DNA of 64,000 bases from WRGT01 sp942493035. GTDB taxonomy: Bacteria > Spirochaetota > UBA4802 > UBA5550. Under the pieces are notes generated by a model. That model did no database searches, was not told where the DNA came from, and worked only from the letters and a program-made list of their open reading frames with translations. Where the stretch lies: contig OW818666.1 of NCBI GenBank assembly GCA_942493035.1, forward strand, positions 2,170,001 through 2,234,000, given 5' to 3'. The position numbers and the translations under genes were made by a program. Shown piece by piece: positions 1 through 8,496 of the stretch. The stretch's first letter is position 1, and each line of letters begins with the position of its first letter.

Positions 1-45
1 GCTTTCTAAATCATCAATGCATGCAGTTCTAATTTCTTTTTTCAT
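1..45 (-). CDS. Possible 5' end of a gene running off the left edge
   Basis: An ATG at 45-43 opens a frame reading MKKEIRTACIDDLES to the edge of the window. A GGTGA-like ribosome site lies about seven bases upstream. Only 15 codons are visible and no family can be named. Its strand agrees with the neighbouring cassette genes. Confidence 0.3.
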   Translation of the reverse strand, partial: MKKEIRTACIDDLES

Positions 46-177
46 TCAGGTTTCACCGGGATTTTGTTTATTATGGTTTATCTCGTAAATTAATATTTTT
101 ATTTATTATATTCACTCCCATTGATTATATACTATATTTTCGAAATCAGTATGTGGAGTTCCTTTCTGATGTATGTT

Positions 178-501
178 TCATTCAACAAGCATTTCCCTGA
201 TAATATTCTTAACTTCTTTAATTGTTTCAGTATTTATCTTTCCAATTTTTTTTATAATTCTCTTATTATCAATTGTTCTGATTTGATCTAATACTATCCA
301 TCCTTTTTTATTTTGAACTGTTACCGGAATTCTTGTAGGATATTTATGTGATTTAGTTGTCATTGGAGCAATAATCACTGTCTGAATATTCTGATTCATT
401 TCATCGGGAGATACTACAAGACACGGGCGGGTTTTCTGAATTTCATGGCCTACTGTCGGATCAAGATTTACCAGATATATATGATATTGTAAAATTTCCA
501 T
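178..501 (-). CDS. mazF: MazF/PemK-type toxin
   Basis: This 107-residue protein is a probable ribosome-independent endoribonuclease toxin of the MazF/PemK fold. The N-terminal signature VNLDPTVGHEIQKTRPCLVV with its conserved KTRP is visible, followed by the IAPMTT and LDQIRTID strands typical of the family; length is normal. It starts three bases after the stop of the AbrB-type gene 505-750, the usual antitoxin-first order, so the two should be cotranscribed. The MazF-like protein would cut mRNA when the labile partner is degraded. It sits at the left end of an array of minus-strand cassette-like units, where toxin-antitoxin pairs often stabilise the array (inference). Confidence 0.88.
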   Translation of the reverse strand: MEILQYHIYLVNLDPTVGHEIQKTRPCLVVSPDEMNQNIQTVIIAPMTTKSHKYPTRIPVTVQNKKGWIVLDQIRTIDNKRIIKKIGKINTETIKEVKNIIREMLVE

Positions 502-504
502 CGG

Positions 505-750
505 TTACCATTCCCAATCTTTCAGATCAATGGAATCATCTATAATTAGTTTATCTTCGGAATTTGTATTCATTTTTTTAAAAGAATCAAACCAGCCTTC
601 ACGTATTTTGTGAATTGGTTTAAGAATTATCTCATCTTTGCTGTCGTTTATTATTAATTCAATCTGATTTTCAATATTCATATCTTTCAGAATTTGATTA
701 GGAATTCTAATTCCCTTTGAATTACCGATTTGTATAATCTTCGTTATCAT
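505..750 (-). CDS. mazE: MazE/AbrB-type antitoxin
   Basis: This 81-residue protein begins with a SpoVT/AbrB swapped-hairpin DNA-binding domain (ITKIIQIGNSKGIRIPNQIL, residues 2-21). An acidic, probably disordered tail follows (residues 50-81) of the kind that wraps the MazF toxin. It is directly upstream of the MazF-like gene with a three-base gap. By family precedent it neutralises the toxin and represses the shared promoter. The upstream spacer 751-838 is AT-rich and must hold that promoter, but I could not pick a convincing -35/-10 pair. Confidence 0.85.
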   Translation of the reverse strand: MITKIIQIGNSKGIRIPNQILKDMNIENQIELIINDSKDEIILKPIHKIREGWFDSFKKMNTNSEDKLIIDDSIDLKDWEW

Positions 751-838
751 TTAAACACCTCACTAAATGTAGTTACAAAGTAATAACTATTAAAGATTAA
801 TGCAATTAAAATTTATCAAAACAACAATGTTCTATAAA

Positions 839-1820
839 TTATACGCTGTAAGAATTACAACAGTGATTTTCCAGTAAAGATATAAAATCATTGTTTACCA
901 GTAATGACCGATTCTCATCCAGAGAGATTATTGCTTTGTTATAATGATAAAATAATGTTAATGGATTTTCAATAATCTTATACAGCGCATCGTTACCAGA
1001 TACCGTATAAATTTTATTTACTATTATAATAACTTAATGTATGAAATAACATTCCATTATTCCGTAAACTTAATAAATCCTGTTCCAGAGTTTTATTATC
1101 TGATCTTAAAATATTTATAAAACTTTGTAAACTTTCATTTATTGATTTATATTCATTTACAATCTTAGATCCATATGCGCCGATCTTTTCAGGATACTTT
1201 AAAGCAAAGGGCATGGTTATTAATTCAGCCATTCCTTCATTGGCCATTTGAACTACAAAAAGAAATATATTTTCCATGGTATTGTTATTGAAGTTCTCAT
1301 CCGAAAGCCTGCAGATCTGACGGGCATAGTAATGATGTAATTCATGTGATAATATTTTATGATTAAATTCATTAAAGTTAAAAGAGTTTGTATAATTAAT
1401 AATTATGCTGCTATCCAGACTATATGCTAGTTCCTGTTCCGAAAATAATATTCCTAATGCAATAACTGGTTCCGCGTAAGTAAAATCAGCCGGTAAATAT
1501 CTAAAAGCTTCAATTTTACTGCTATCAAAAATACTATTAATTTCAAATTTATGATTTTGATAGTTTTCATCGAATGCCCGCAATCTGTCATTCGTAAACC
1601 GGTGTTCAATTTTAGTAATTTTATTGAATTTAAAATTTTTGTATGCATTTATAACATTCTTAATATTATCAGCGGAGTAGTGATCAATTCTGTCGTTGAG
1701 TAGTTCTCTGTATGCCGTTGATTTTAATAAAGTAATGAAGTTGTCATCATCAGGATTAATTATTTCCGGTGAACTAATAATTGCATACAGAGCCTCAAGG
1801 CTGGATCGATCTATTATCAT
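839..1820 (-). pseudogene. Zinc metallopeptidase-like protein (DUF5700-like), frameshifted near its C-terminus
   Basis: The main frame (1014-1820, 268 residues) carries HELHH at about residues 158-162 and NEGMAEL at about 193-199, the pattern of a gluzincin with a Glu as third zinc ligand. The frame stops at 1014-1016 right after LSYYNSK. A second minus-strand frame, offset by one base, is open from about 1036 to a stop at 839-841 and reads GNDALYKIIENPLTLF and onward for some 58 residues. That looks like the natural C-terminus. I infer a one-base indel around 1015-1035 in an AT-rich run, either a true pseudogene or a sequencing error. No signal peptide is visible. The DUF5700 assignment is tentative; the metallopeptidase motif is directly visible. 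Confidence 0.6.
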
Positions 1821-1913
1821 CGCTAAATGTTATCCTTTACTAATAAAATCATTTCGCATGTCATCCACTGCTCTCTTTCATCTCAAAAGAGCTTAACTCC
1901 CACTGATTTTTTT

Positions 1914-3143
1914 TCAACTTTTAAATTGATCCGGTTTCAGTATATAATTGCTTATTAAATAAGTGACGCTTAAGGATATTATCAAAACTATCGTAAAATC
2001 AAAAAAACAGTTATTCATACTATACTTTGCCATAATCTGCTGCATAATAATTACTAAAGGGAAATGAATGAGATACATATTATATGAATTTTCTGAAAAA
2101 CTTTTCCGTAAAGGAGAACTGTTATTATAGTACCTGAAAAACAGAGTTATCAAAAGTCCGGTAACAGATACCGCAAATAGAACACGCGAGACAGAATAAA
2201 TAATCTTAAGATCGTTCCCTGGAATTTTAATAATGTAATAGTCTGACATGATTTTTATTAAAAGCATAAAAGATAAAAAAGTTAAAATGCTCCAGAACGA
2301 TATTTTTTCCGAGTGTAAATCATTAGTGAATAATCCATTATAAAAAGAAAATATTCCCGCAAGATAAAAAGTAATATAAAGAACTAATCGTGACGGCTGA
2401 AAGAAAAACAACGGAGTTACGTTGTACCATGGTGCGTCACCGAATAATGAGTTTTCCGGAAGAAGAATATTTACCGAATAAAATGAGGCAGCAGAAATAA
2501 TAAAGAGTAAACCATACATGCGGTATCTTTTGAAACGAAAATTTTCTGTAATAATACTTTTTCTATTTTTATACTTTTCTTCAAATTTTACAATGTAAAA
2601 GATTAAAGCAGTAATAGTAAATATAGCAAAAAGCATTAAAATAAACCAGAGATGATTTATGTTAAATATACCTTCAACTGCAGTACGCCTTAGATCGGCA
2701 GCTCCGCTTCGTAAAGAGAAGATACTGGCCATGTAATGTATATAATAGTTAAAAAGGTTTTTTGATAAAAGATCCGCATTAGCCGAGAAATTCTTTAATC
2801 CTATATATGAAACAACAGGGCATGAGATAAGCGCAAAAATAAAATATGGAACTGCAAGCAGCCTGAATTTCGACTTAACAAATCCGCCAAAACCTTTATG
2901 CATATATGATTGAATAACAAAACATCCGGAAAGAAAAAAAAGTATCGGCATCATAAACACATCCATAAGGCTTATGACAACACCAAAAATATCATTTTTC
3001 GAGGTATCATTGGCCCACCATAAGTAGCCCGGTACAAAACTTAATGCCGCATGGAATGTTATTACCAGAATTATAATAAATGTTCGAAGATTGTTAAAGA
3101 AATGAAGCTGATCTGTTTTTGATAATGCCGGAGTTTTATTCAT
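1914..3143 (-). CDS. Acyltransferase family 3 membrane protein
   Basis: This polytopic membrane protein of about 409 residues belongs to the acyltransferase-3 (OafA/MdoC-like) family, which moves acyl groups onto extracytoplasmic glycans. The first helix carries NNLRTFIIILVITFHAALSF with the conserved R and H. HLWFILMLFAIF lies mid-protein and SYNMYLIHFPLVIIMQQ near the end, with about ten hydrophobic segments. A longer start at 3164 is possible. I prefer ATG at 3143 because AGGAG lies about nine bases upstream and the ATG overlaps the previous gene's stop (ATGAATAA). The overlap indicates translational coupling to the secreted metallopeptidase 3136-4167. The acyl acceptor cannot be told from sequence. 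Confidence 0.85.
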   Translation of the reverse strand: MNKTPALSKTDQLHFFNNLRTFIIILVITFHAALSFVPGYLWWANDTSKNDIFGVVISLMDVFMMPILFFLSGCFVIQSYMHKGFGGFVKSKFRLLAVPYFIFALISCPVVSYIGLKNFSANADLLSKNLFNYYIHYMASIFSLRSGAADLRRTAVEGIFNINHLWFILMLFAIFTITALIFYIVKFEEKYKNRKSIITENFRFKRYRMYGLLFIISAASFYSVNILLPENSLFGDAPWYNVTPLFFFQPSRLVLYITFYLAGIFSFYNGLFTNDLHSEKISFWSILTFLSFMLLIKIMSDYYIIKIPGNDLKIIYSVSRVLFAVSVTGLLITLFFRYYNNSSPLRKSFSENSYNMYLIHFPLVIIMQQIMAKYSMNNCFFDFTIVLIISLSVTYLISNYILKPDQFKS

Positions 3144-4167
3144 CTGCAGTCTCTCCTTCTTCACCCCATTTCAAATTGCTACTGTACATGCCATTGATTA
3201 CCTTAAGACGGGCTGGAGGTTGTGGAGTCTTCATAGGGTGATACACCACATCACTCTTTCCATTTTCGGTAATAGTAATGGTAAATGGCTGATTCAATTT
3301 TTGAGTAAGATGATAAAATGTTATTGTATCTGCAAAATCCTCTGCCCAGCTCTTGACGGAATACGCAGACATGACCGGAGTGCGGGATATTTTTTCGTAT
3401 AACGACGAAATTTTCGAGGCATCAATTGATGCCGGTGAGAGCCCGTAGGCATAAAGATCTCTGCTCTCTGTTATCTCAGTTTTTTTATTCATAACATTGT
3501 ATGAGTCCCATAGCCCCTCTACAAAAGGGGTCATGTCACCTGAAAGCCCCTGTGCTGCGGCAAAATCCGGATCTGTAAACGGTGTTCGTGACTGCACGTA
3601 ATCAACAACATGCGACGTTTCGTGCAGCAATAAATACATTAGGGCTGTATATTTTTTACCGCAATTCACATCCACATGTGCATTAGAATTATTTTTAAAC
3701 ATCGAGTTTTCACGATGGGTGATCCATTCAGAAATTCCCTCAGTGAATAATAACGGATTGATATAAATAATCGTATATACTTTGCGGTCTTTCGATAAAA
3801 TAAAATCCGCCATTCCGGCACCGATAAAGTTTTTTATAAAATAAATGCGCACAAGTGAAGATTGCATTACCCGCCTGTTCACCGGAGGGAGAATTTTACA
3901 ATATTCCGCAAACATCTTCATCTCGCCGACGGTCGGCATGTATGACTGATAATCATTTCTCTGATCATATTGCATAAGAAGTTTGAGCGTTGGATCAGGA
4001 ATTAACTGAATTCGTGATTCCATGGTTGATGCAGGATCAAACTTATAGTCTGCAATATTATGATACCCGTCATTAAGCAGAGTATTACGGATCGCAGCAG
4101 TCGCACACGACAGAGTACATCCAATCGTAAGACATAGAAAATATAAGGAAAATCTTTTCATATTCAT
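3136..4167 (-). CDS. Exported HExxH metallopeptidase-like lipoprotein
   Basis: This 343-residue protein has an N-terminal signal segment (RFSLYFLCLTIGCTLSC) with two possible lipidation cysteines, so it is probably an exported lipoprotein. It carries HETSH at about residues 182-186 inside LLLHETSHVVDY, and SWAEDFADTITFY at about 273-285, which supplies a plausible third zinc ligand. I cannot name a family. It overlaps the downstream acyltransferase by eight bases, so the two probably form one transcript and may act on the same envelope component (inference). It could be inactive; only the metal-binding motif supports catalysis. Confidence 0.65.
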   Translation of the reverse strand: MNMKRFSLYFLCLTIGCTLSCATAAIRNTLLNDGYHNIADYKFDPASTMESRIQLIPDPTLKLLMQYDQRNDYQSYMPTVGEMKMFAEYCKILPPVNRRVMQSSLVRIYFIKNFIGAGMADFILSKDRKVYTIIYINPLLFTEGISEWITHRENSMFKNNSNAHVDVNCGKKYTALMYLLLHETSHVVDYVQSRTPFTDPDFAAAQGLSGDMTPFVEGLWDSYNVMNKKTEITESRDLYAYGLSPASIDASKISSLYEKISRTPVMSAYSVKSWAEDFADTITFYHLTQKLNQPFTITITENGKSDVVYHPMKTPQPPARLKVINGMYSSNLKWGEEGETADE

Positions 4168-4373
4168 GTAGACACTACCCTCTTTTTAATTGATCAGCAG
4201 GTTTTTATTTAATCCCGATGATTGGACAATATTTATTGTGCTTACTATTTGCAGGATTTTGAAAAAATTATTTCTTAACACTTATCATTCTAAACATTTG
4301 AATAAAAATCGAAATAGTGTCAGTCCATATTGAACCAATAAATCCCTTGTCGCATTTATCTACAGGCTCCAAA

Positions 4374-4400
4374 CGTCGCAGGCAAGCTTTGTTATATGCT
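4374..4400 (-). repeat. attC-like half site
   Basis: On the minus strand this reads CATATAACAAAGCTTGCC followed by TGCGACG, matching the R''-L'' side of the attC-like sites at 5090-5188 and 10344-10436. The opposite half is decayed; only a weak TAACACTTATC is found near 4279. It lies just downstream of the methyltransferase gene, where a cassette's attC is expected. Confidence 0.5.
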
Positions 4401-4425
4401 GTTTTGAGATCTTAAACAGTTATTT

Positions 4426-5058
4426 TTATCTTTTACAAAATAATTCAATATGATTAAATCTATCTCTCTGATGTACTACCTTGTCAATAATATTGAATCC
4501 GCTATTTTTAATTTCAGCTGTTAAAAATTCTTCTGTTGGTATAAAACGATAAGGTGCACCATCAACAGTCGTTGTATGATTTAAAGCATCATGACTCAAT
4601 AGACTGCTAATAAATAAAATCCCGGATGAGGACAACATATGATATATGTTTTTCAGAAAGTTTTGTCTATCAGTCCCGATAATGCAATGAAAACAATTTC
4701 CATCTATAATTAAATCAAAAAGATCATTTAAACTTATATCCGGCTTAGATAAGTCAGAATGAATATATTTTATTTTCATTCCCTGTAATTCATTTTTCTG
4801 GTTTGCCCAATCAATAGCAATTTTTGAAATATCTACTCCGGTAACTGAGTAACTTTTTTTGTAAAATTCTCTACATAAAACACCTTCACCGCAACCTAAT
4901 TCAAGAACTTTCCCGGAATATGGAATAAAATCTGAGTTCATAAGATTTTCAATTTGATTTAACTTTTTTGAAAATCTATCGTTACCACCCCAGCAGTCAT
5001 AACCATTTTCAATAGCAAGTAGATATCGGGCATCATATAATGATTGTTTATTAAACAT
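4426..5058 (-). CDS. Class I SAM-dependent methyltransferase
   Basis: This 210-residue protein has the class I methyltransferase fold: motif I VLELGCGEGVLCREF (about residues 50-64), an acidic motif II in VTGVDISKIAIDWA and the post-motif DLIIDGNCFHCI. The HCI segment resembles small-molecule methyltransferases of the TehB/UbiE type. The substrate is unknown. It lies between two attC-like sites in the same orientation, with its own upstream spacer, which is the layout of a single-gene integron cassette. Its AT-rich codon use matches the other cassette genes rather than the core genes after 19,485. Confidence 0.85.
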   Translation of the reverse strand: MFNKQSLYDARYLLAIENGYDCWGGNDRFSKKLNQIENLMNSDFIPYSGKVLELGCGEGVLCREFYKKSYSVTGVDISKIAIDWANQKNELQGMKIKYIHSDLSKPDISLNDLFDLIIDGNCFHCIIGTDRQNFLKNIYHMLSSSGILFISSLLSHDALNHTTTVDGAPYRFIPTEEFLTAEIKNSGFNIIDKVVHQRDRFNHIELFCKR

Positions 5059-5089
5059 ATTTCATTCAAGCATCCAGTTTTAAAATTTC

Positions 5090-5188
5090 AGAGAACTCAT
5101 TGCCTAGGCGACGTTGCGCGGTCTTTTGCACAATGTGGCCTAGCCAAAGAGAGGTACACCGAGCGCCGCAGGTAAGCTTTGTTATGTG
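5090..5188 (-). repeat. attC-like recombination site
   Basis: On the minus strand it starts CACATAACAAAGCTTACC and closes with the paired half ending CCTAGGCAATGAG. The L-type box GCTTACC is matched by GGTAAGC in sister copies. The centre holds a short hairpin, TTGTGC and GCGCAA around AAAAGACC. The closing R' core site is mutated here. It sits between 5243-5833 and 4426-5058, both minus strand. Confidence 0.68.
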
Positions 5189-5242
5189 ATGGCGGTGTTA
5201 TGTTAAATAAAATGTTTTTAAAATATTCTCTTACAAGTTTGA

Positions 5243-5833
5243 TTATTTTGAAAAGTAAATAAATAAAATGATAACTAGTACTACTAGCATTATAAAAGTA
5301 TAAATCATTCCAAGTAATAATTCTTTGGGTGGTATTATACTTTTCAAAAATTTGTAATCATCATCAATTTTATACTCGGTAAGAATTTTTTGTCTGCTTG
5401 AATAAATTGAGAAATATATTTTGTTGAAAATACCAATCGCGATAGCAACATAAATAAATTTTTGGTGAGCAGGATTAGACTTAGATGATAGATAATAGAA
5501 AAGACCAGTAGAAATAATAATTATAAAGTAAATATATATAAAAGCTTTATTCCTTAATGATAAAATTTTCCAACTTTTTATAATTATATTATCATTATTT
5601 TTAGCATTTTTATTGATATAAATTATATCTGATATTGTTAAAAATTGAAATACAAAACAATACCAAAATAAATATAGATAATATTTATTTGGCACATCGA
5701 AGTTATCACAAATTATATAAAGAAAATTAGTAATAATTACTGAGACGAAGAAAAAAAATGAAATATATTTTAAAATTCTAACTCTTAACACTTTTTTTAT
5801 CAACCTACCGCGATTAAACTTATAAAAAACCAT
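5243..5833 (-). CDS. Predicted inner-membrane protein of unknown function
   Basis: This 196-residue protein is very rich in Ile, Phe and Tyr. It shows about five hydrophobic segments: residues 22-44, 50-68, 92-113, 125-143 and 172-194. A basic stretch follows the first methionine and a charged loop precedes the last helix. I recognise no family. It is flanked by attC-like sites at 5090-5188 and 5943-6006 and is read on the same strand, so it is a one-gene cassette. Cassette arrays commonly carry such orphan membrane proteins; no function can be inferred. Confidence 0.6.
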   Translation of the reverse strand: MVFYKFNRGRLIKKVLRVRILKYISFFFFVSVIITNFLYIICDNFDVPNKYYLYLFWYCFVFQFLTISDIIYINKNAKNNDNIIIKSWKILSLRNKAFIYIYFIIIISTGLFYYLSSKSNPAHQKFIYVAIAIGIFNKIYFSIYSSRQKILTEYKIDDDYKFLKSIIPPKELLLGMIYTFIMLVVLVIILFIYFSK

Positions 5834-5942
5834 TTGTTAATATTTAATAAAAGTCAAGATATCATTTTTTGAATTAGTAAAAAGTTTTTCTTGTAAAAAA
5901 ATAAACTGTTACCGATGTCTCCGGCATTCACAAACCGCTTTC

Positions 5943-6006
5943 GAACAACGCCTTGCTTACACGACGTTGCGGCGGTCTTTTGCCGCAATGTGCCTATATG
6001 TTATGT
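5943..6006 (-). repeat. attC-like recombination site, one arm partly deleted
   Basis: The plus strand reads CAACGCCTTGCTTACACGAC, then a perfect seven-base stem TTGCGGC / GCCGCAA, then a shortened right arm ending TGTTATGT. The left L-box is intact and the matching GGTAAGC box is missing. The stem differs from that of the other copies but remains paired. Confidence 0.62.
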
Positions 6007-6059
6007 TTGTATTAATTCAGATTTTTATTCTTTGTGTCATCTGAATTGATACTTATTCT

Positions 6060-7234
6060 TTTTATACTGGATAATTCGGGAAGAACTCAATGTGCCTGCC
6101 TAACAAAGACTTCCTGCGGTTCTGTTCTCCCGAATTATATAACCTTTCAATACCATTTATAGTAAGTATGCTCCATCGAGAGCTCCTGATATATAGGCGA
6201 AATGGAATAAAAGGTTTCCACAATATCTATAAAAGGAGCGACTTATGAAAACTTACATTGGTATTGATTGGTCGTCAACACATGATGATGTATGTATTTT
6301 AAATGAAAAGGAGGAAGTTGTCAACAAGTTTCGTTTTGATGTAACGAAACAGGGCTTTAAGAAATTGATTGATGCAATTGAAAATATACATTCTGCAAAG
6401 GAGGAAATTTTCATCGGTATTGAAACAGATAAAAATATTCTTGCGGATTATCTTCTTGCTTTAGGTTATCAGGTTTATGGATTGAATCCTTTTTGTGTTA
6501 ATAGATTTAAAGACCGATATTCGGTGTCCTCAAAAAAAGATGATAACTTTGATGCGTACAATATTGCACTAATACTTTTTTAAGGATTTTAATCGCTTTA
6601 CCCCGATAATAAAATCTAGTAACAATTGTGAAGCGTTAAAAATGCACGGCAAAACACTTGAAATGCTTTTACAAGAAAAAACGCGTTTTGAAAACAGGTT
6701 GAAGAACGACTTGCATCAGTATTTCCCTATATTTACAGACTTTTTTGACGGTTTTACGAGCGTTCCACTGAATTTATTGAAAGTTTTAAATAAACCGGAA
6801 CAGATAATAAATGCAACTTTCGAAGACTATCTTGAGTTGATTAAAGATGTTAAATATATGACTAAAAAAAGGAAGTCAGAATTTTATTGTTTATTAAAGG
6901 ATCAAACAATATCTCCTAATAAAACTATACAGGAATGTTATTCCTTGAGAGTGTTGATTATTGTTGATCAATTACTGTTCCTTATGAAATCGATAAAACA
7001 GGTAGAAGAAAAAATATTAATGTTGTACGCTGCGAATGAATATTCAACAATATTTTCTTCATTGCCGGGTGCTGCTGATCGACTAGCTCCAAGACTTTTA
7101 ATGCATTTTGGGGATGTACAAAAGCGTTTTGAATCGTATCAAACTGTTCAATGTTATGCCGGTACATGTCCAGTAACAATTCAGAGTGGGAAATATTTAC
7201 ATGTCATTAAAATGCGAAGAGGTTGTAATTATAA
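6060..7234 (+). mobile_element. IS110-family element, degenerate and truncated by IS3
   Basis: It contains a frameshifted IS110-type transposase and about 180 bases of upstream non-coding DNA. The right end is missing: the IS3 left terminus begins at 7235 and no IS110 sequence resumes after 8499. Inverted arms at 6070-6085 and 6124-6138 (ATAATTCGGGA / TCCCGAATTAT) enclose a 38-base loop upstream of the transposase. In the IS110 group that position is where the guide (bridge) RNA is encoded. Confidence 0.7.
6070..6138 (+). ncRNA. Inverted-repeat leader, possible IS110 bridge-RNA remnant
   Basis: Two 14-16 base arms, ATAATTCGGGAAGAAC and GTTCTCCCGAATTAT, can fold into a stem with one bulge. 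It lies about 105 bases before the IS110 transposase start. Identification as bridge RNA rests only on position and foldability; no target or donor loops could be assigned. Confidence 0.25.
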
Positions 7235-7250
7235 TGAGCCCAAGAAATAG
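6245..7250 (+). pseudogene. IS110-family DEDD transposase, frameshifted
   Basis: The first part (6245-6583) holds the DEDD catalytic domain: GIDWSS near the N-terminus, IGIETD near residue 60 and KKDDNFDAYNIA near residue 100. The frame breaks at a run of six T (6576-6581). The next frame continues with DFNRFTPIIKSS and the C-terminal transposase-20 domain (6642-7250), including SLPGAADRLAPRLLMHFGD and CPVTIQSGKY with the conserved Ser. The last residues are replaced by the IS3 left end, so the C-terminus is missing. Both the frameshift and the truncation make it non-functional. Confidence 0.85.
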
Positions 7251-7315
7251 GACACGAAATTAGACTTGAAAAAGTGGATATCTCCTTAAAATAAAACACA
7301 GGAGAATCAGTCAAT

Positions 7316-7624
7316 ATGAACAAAAGTCACAGCAAAGAGTTTAAAGCTAAAGTTGCAATTGAAGCTCTCAAGGGAGAGAAGACCGTACAGGAAATAGCTC
7401 AGAAGTTTGAAATTCACCCCAATCAGGTAACGCTTTGGAAAAAGCAATTGATAGAGAATGCAACAACAGCATTTGATAAGAAGGGTAATGACAAAGAACT
7501 TGTAGAATCTGAAAAAAAGCAGGATCAGCTTTTTAGTCAAATTGGACAATTAAAAGTTGAGAATGACTTTTTAAAAAAAAGTACAAACAACTATACGGAA
7601 CAGAGCCGAATTTATAGAGTCTGA
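7316..7624 (+). CDS. IS3-family transposase OrfA
   Basis: This 102-residue DNA-binding subunit has a helix-turn-helix of the transposase-8 type (SKEFKAKVAIEALKGEKTVQ, then IHPNQVTLWKKQL). A leucine-zipper-like helix ending QIGQLKVENDFLKK follows. Near its end a run of eight A (7573-7580) could let the ribosome slip by -1. The -1 frame is open through RAEFIESDHMELSIK straight into OrfB, the standard way IS3 elements make the OrfAB transposase. The upstream ribosome site is GGAG at about 7302. Confidence 0.85.
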   Translation: MNKSHSKEFKAKVAIEALKGEKTVQEIAQKFEIHPNQVTLWKKQLIENATTAFDKKGNDKELVESEKKQDQLFSQIGQLKVENDFLKKSTNNYTEQSRIYRV

Positions 7625-7628
7625 TCAT

Positions 7629-8447
7629 ATGGAATTATCAATTAAAGATCAGTGTGAGCTTCTTGGGATTAGCAGATCGTCATATTACTATAAATCGAAG
7701 CCGATTGTCGATGAAGAGGAAATTAAAATTTTGAAAGCCATTAAAGATGAGTTAAAGCTTCATCCATTTTATGGTTATCGGAAAATAGCGTTGGCTCTTA
7801 AAGATATGTGTGTTACGAGAAAGCAGATAAGGCTTATTATGCAAAAGGCAGGGTTAAGAGCCATCTATCCAGGGAAACGGCTTTCAATACCGATTAAATG
7901 GCATGAGAAGTATCCGTATCTTCTCAGAGATAAAGAGATATGGCTCCCGAACCAGGTGTGGGCAACTGACATCACCTATATTAAACTTTCCGGAGGTCAT
8001 GTCTATTTGGTTGCAATTATTGATTTATTCAGCCGAAAGACTTTATCATGGAAATTGTCAAACACGCTAGATACTGAATTTTGTATTTCAGCTCTTGAAG
8101 AAGCAATCATGATTTATGGGAAGCCGGCTATATTTAACACTGATCAAGGGAGTCAGTTTACATCTGAAGCATTTACGGAAAAACTTCAGAATCACAAAAT
8201 AAGAATCAGTATGGATGGCAAGGGTCGTGCTCTTGATAATATTTATATTGAAAGGTTCTGGCGGTCGCTCAAGTACGAAGAGATATATCTTAATGAATAT
8301 CGTTCAATGGATGATTTAAAGATTGCCTTGAAAAAATACTTTAATTTTTATAACACTGAAAGATTTCATCAGTCGCTTGAATATGCTACACCGAATGAAA
8401 TATACAATTCAGTTTTCAATGAACATTCTCAAGAACAGGCAGCTTAA
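7629..8447 (+). CDS. IS3-family transposase OrfB (DDE integrase)
   Basis: This 272-residue integrase-core subunit starts with the HTH_21 region (SIKDQCELLGISRSSYYY, FYGYRKIALALK). The rve catalytic core follows, with Asp in WATDITYIKL, Asp in FNTDQGSQFTS and Glu in NIYIERFWRSLKYEE: a complete DDE triad with IS3-like spacing. The frame extends upstream in the -1 frame of orfA, so the functional protein is probably an OrfAB fusion made by frameshifting. The element appears potentially active. Confidence 0.88.
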   Translation: MELSIKDQCELLGISRSSYYYKSKPIVDEEEIKILKAIKDELKLHPFYGYRKIALALKDMCVTRKQIRLIMQKAGLRAIYPGKRLSIPIKWHEKYPYLLRDKEIWLPNQVWATDITYIKLSGGHVYLVAIIDLFSRKTLSWKLSNTLDTEFCISALEEAIMIYGKPAIFNTDQGSQFTSEAFTEKLQNHKIRISMDGKGRALDNIYIERFWRSLKYEEIYLNEYRSMDDLKIALKKYFNFYNTERFHQSLEYATPNEIYNSVFNEHSQEQAA

Positions 8448-8496
8448 AAGTGAGTATCCACTAAAAGTTAAAAATATTATGTGTTGATAAAAGGGC

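Noticed and set aside
47..59. Possible IS21 terminal remnant (CAGGTTTCACCGG)
   Set aside because: Thirteen bases match the IS21 end at 13757-13769, but nothing else of the element is present; too short to call.
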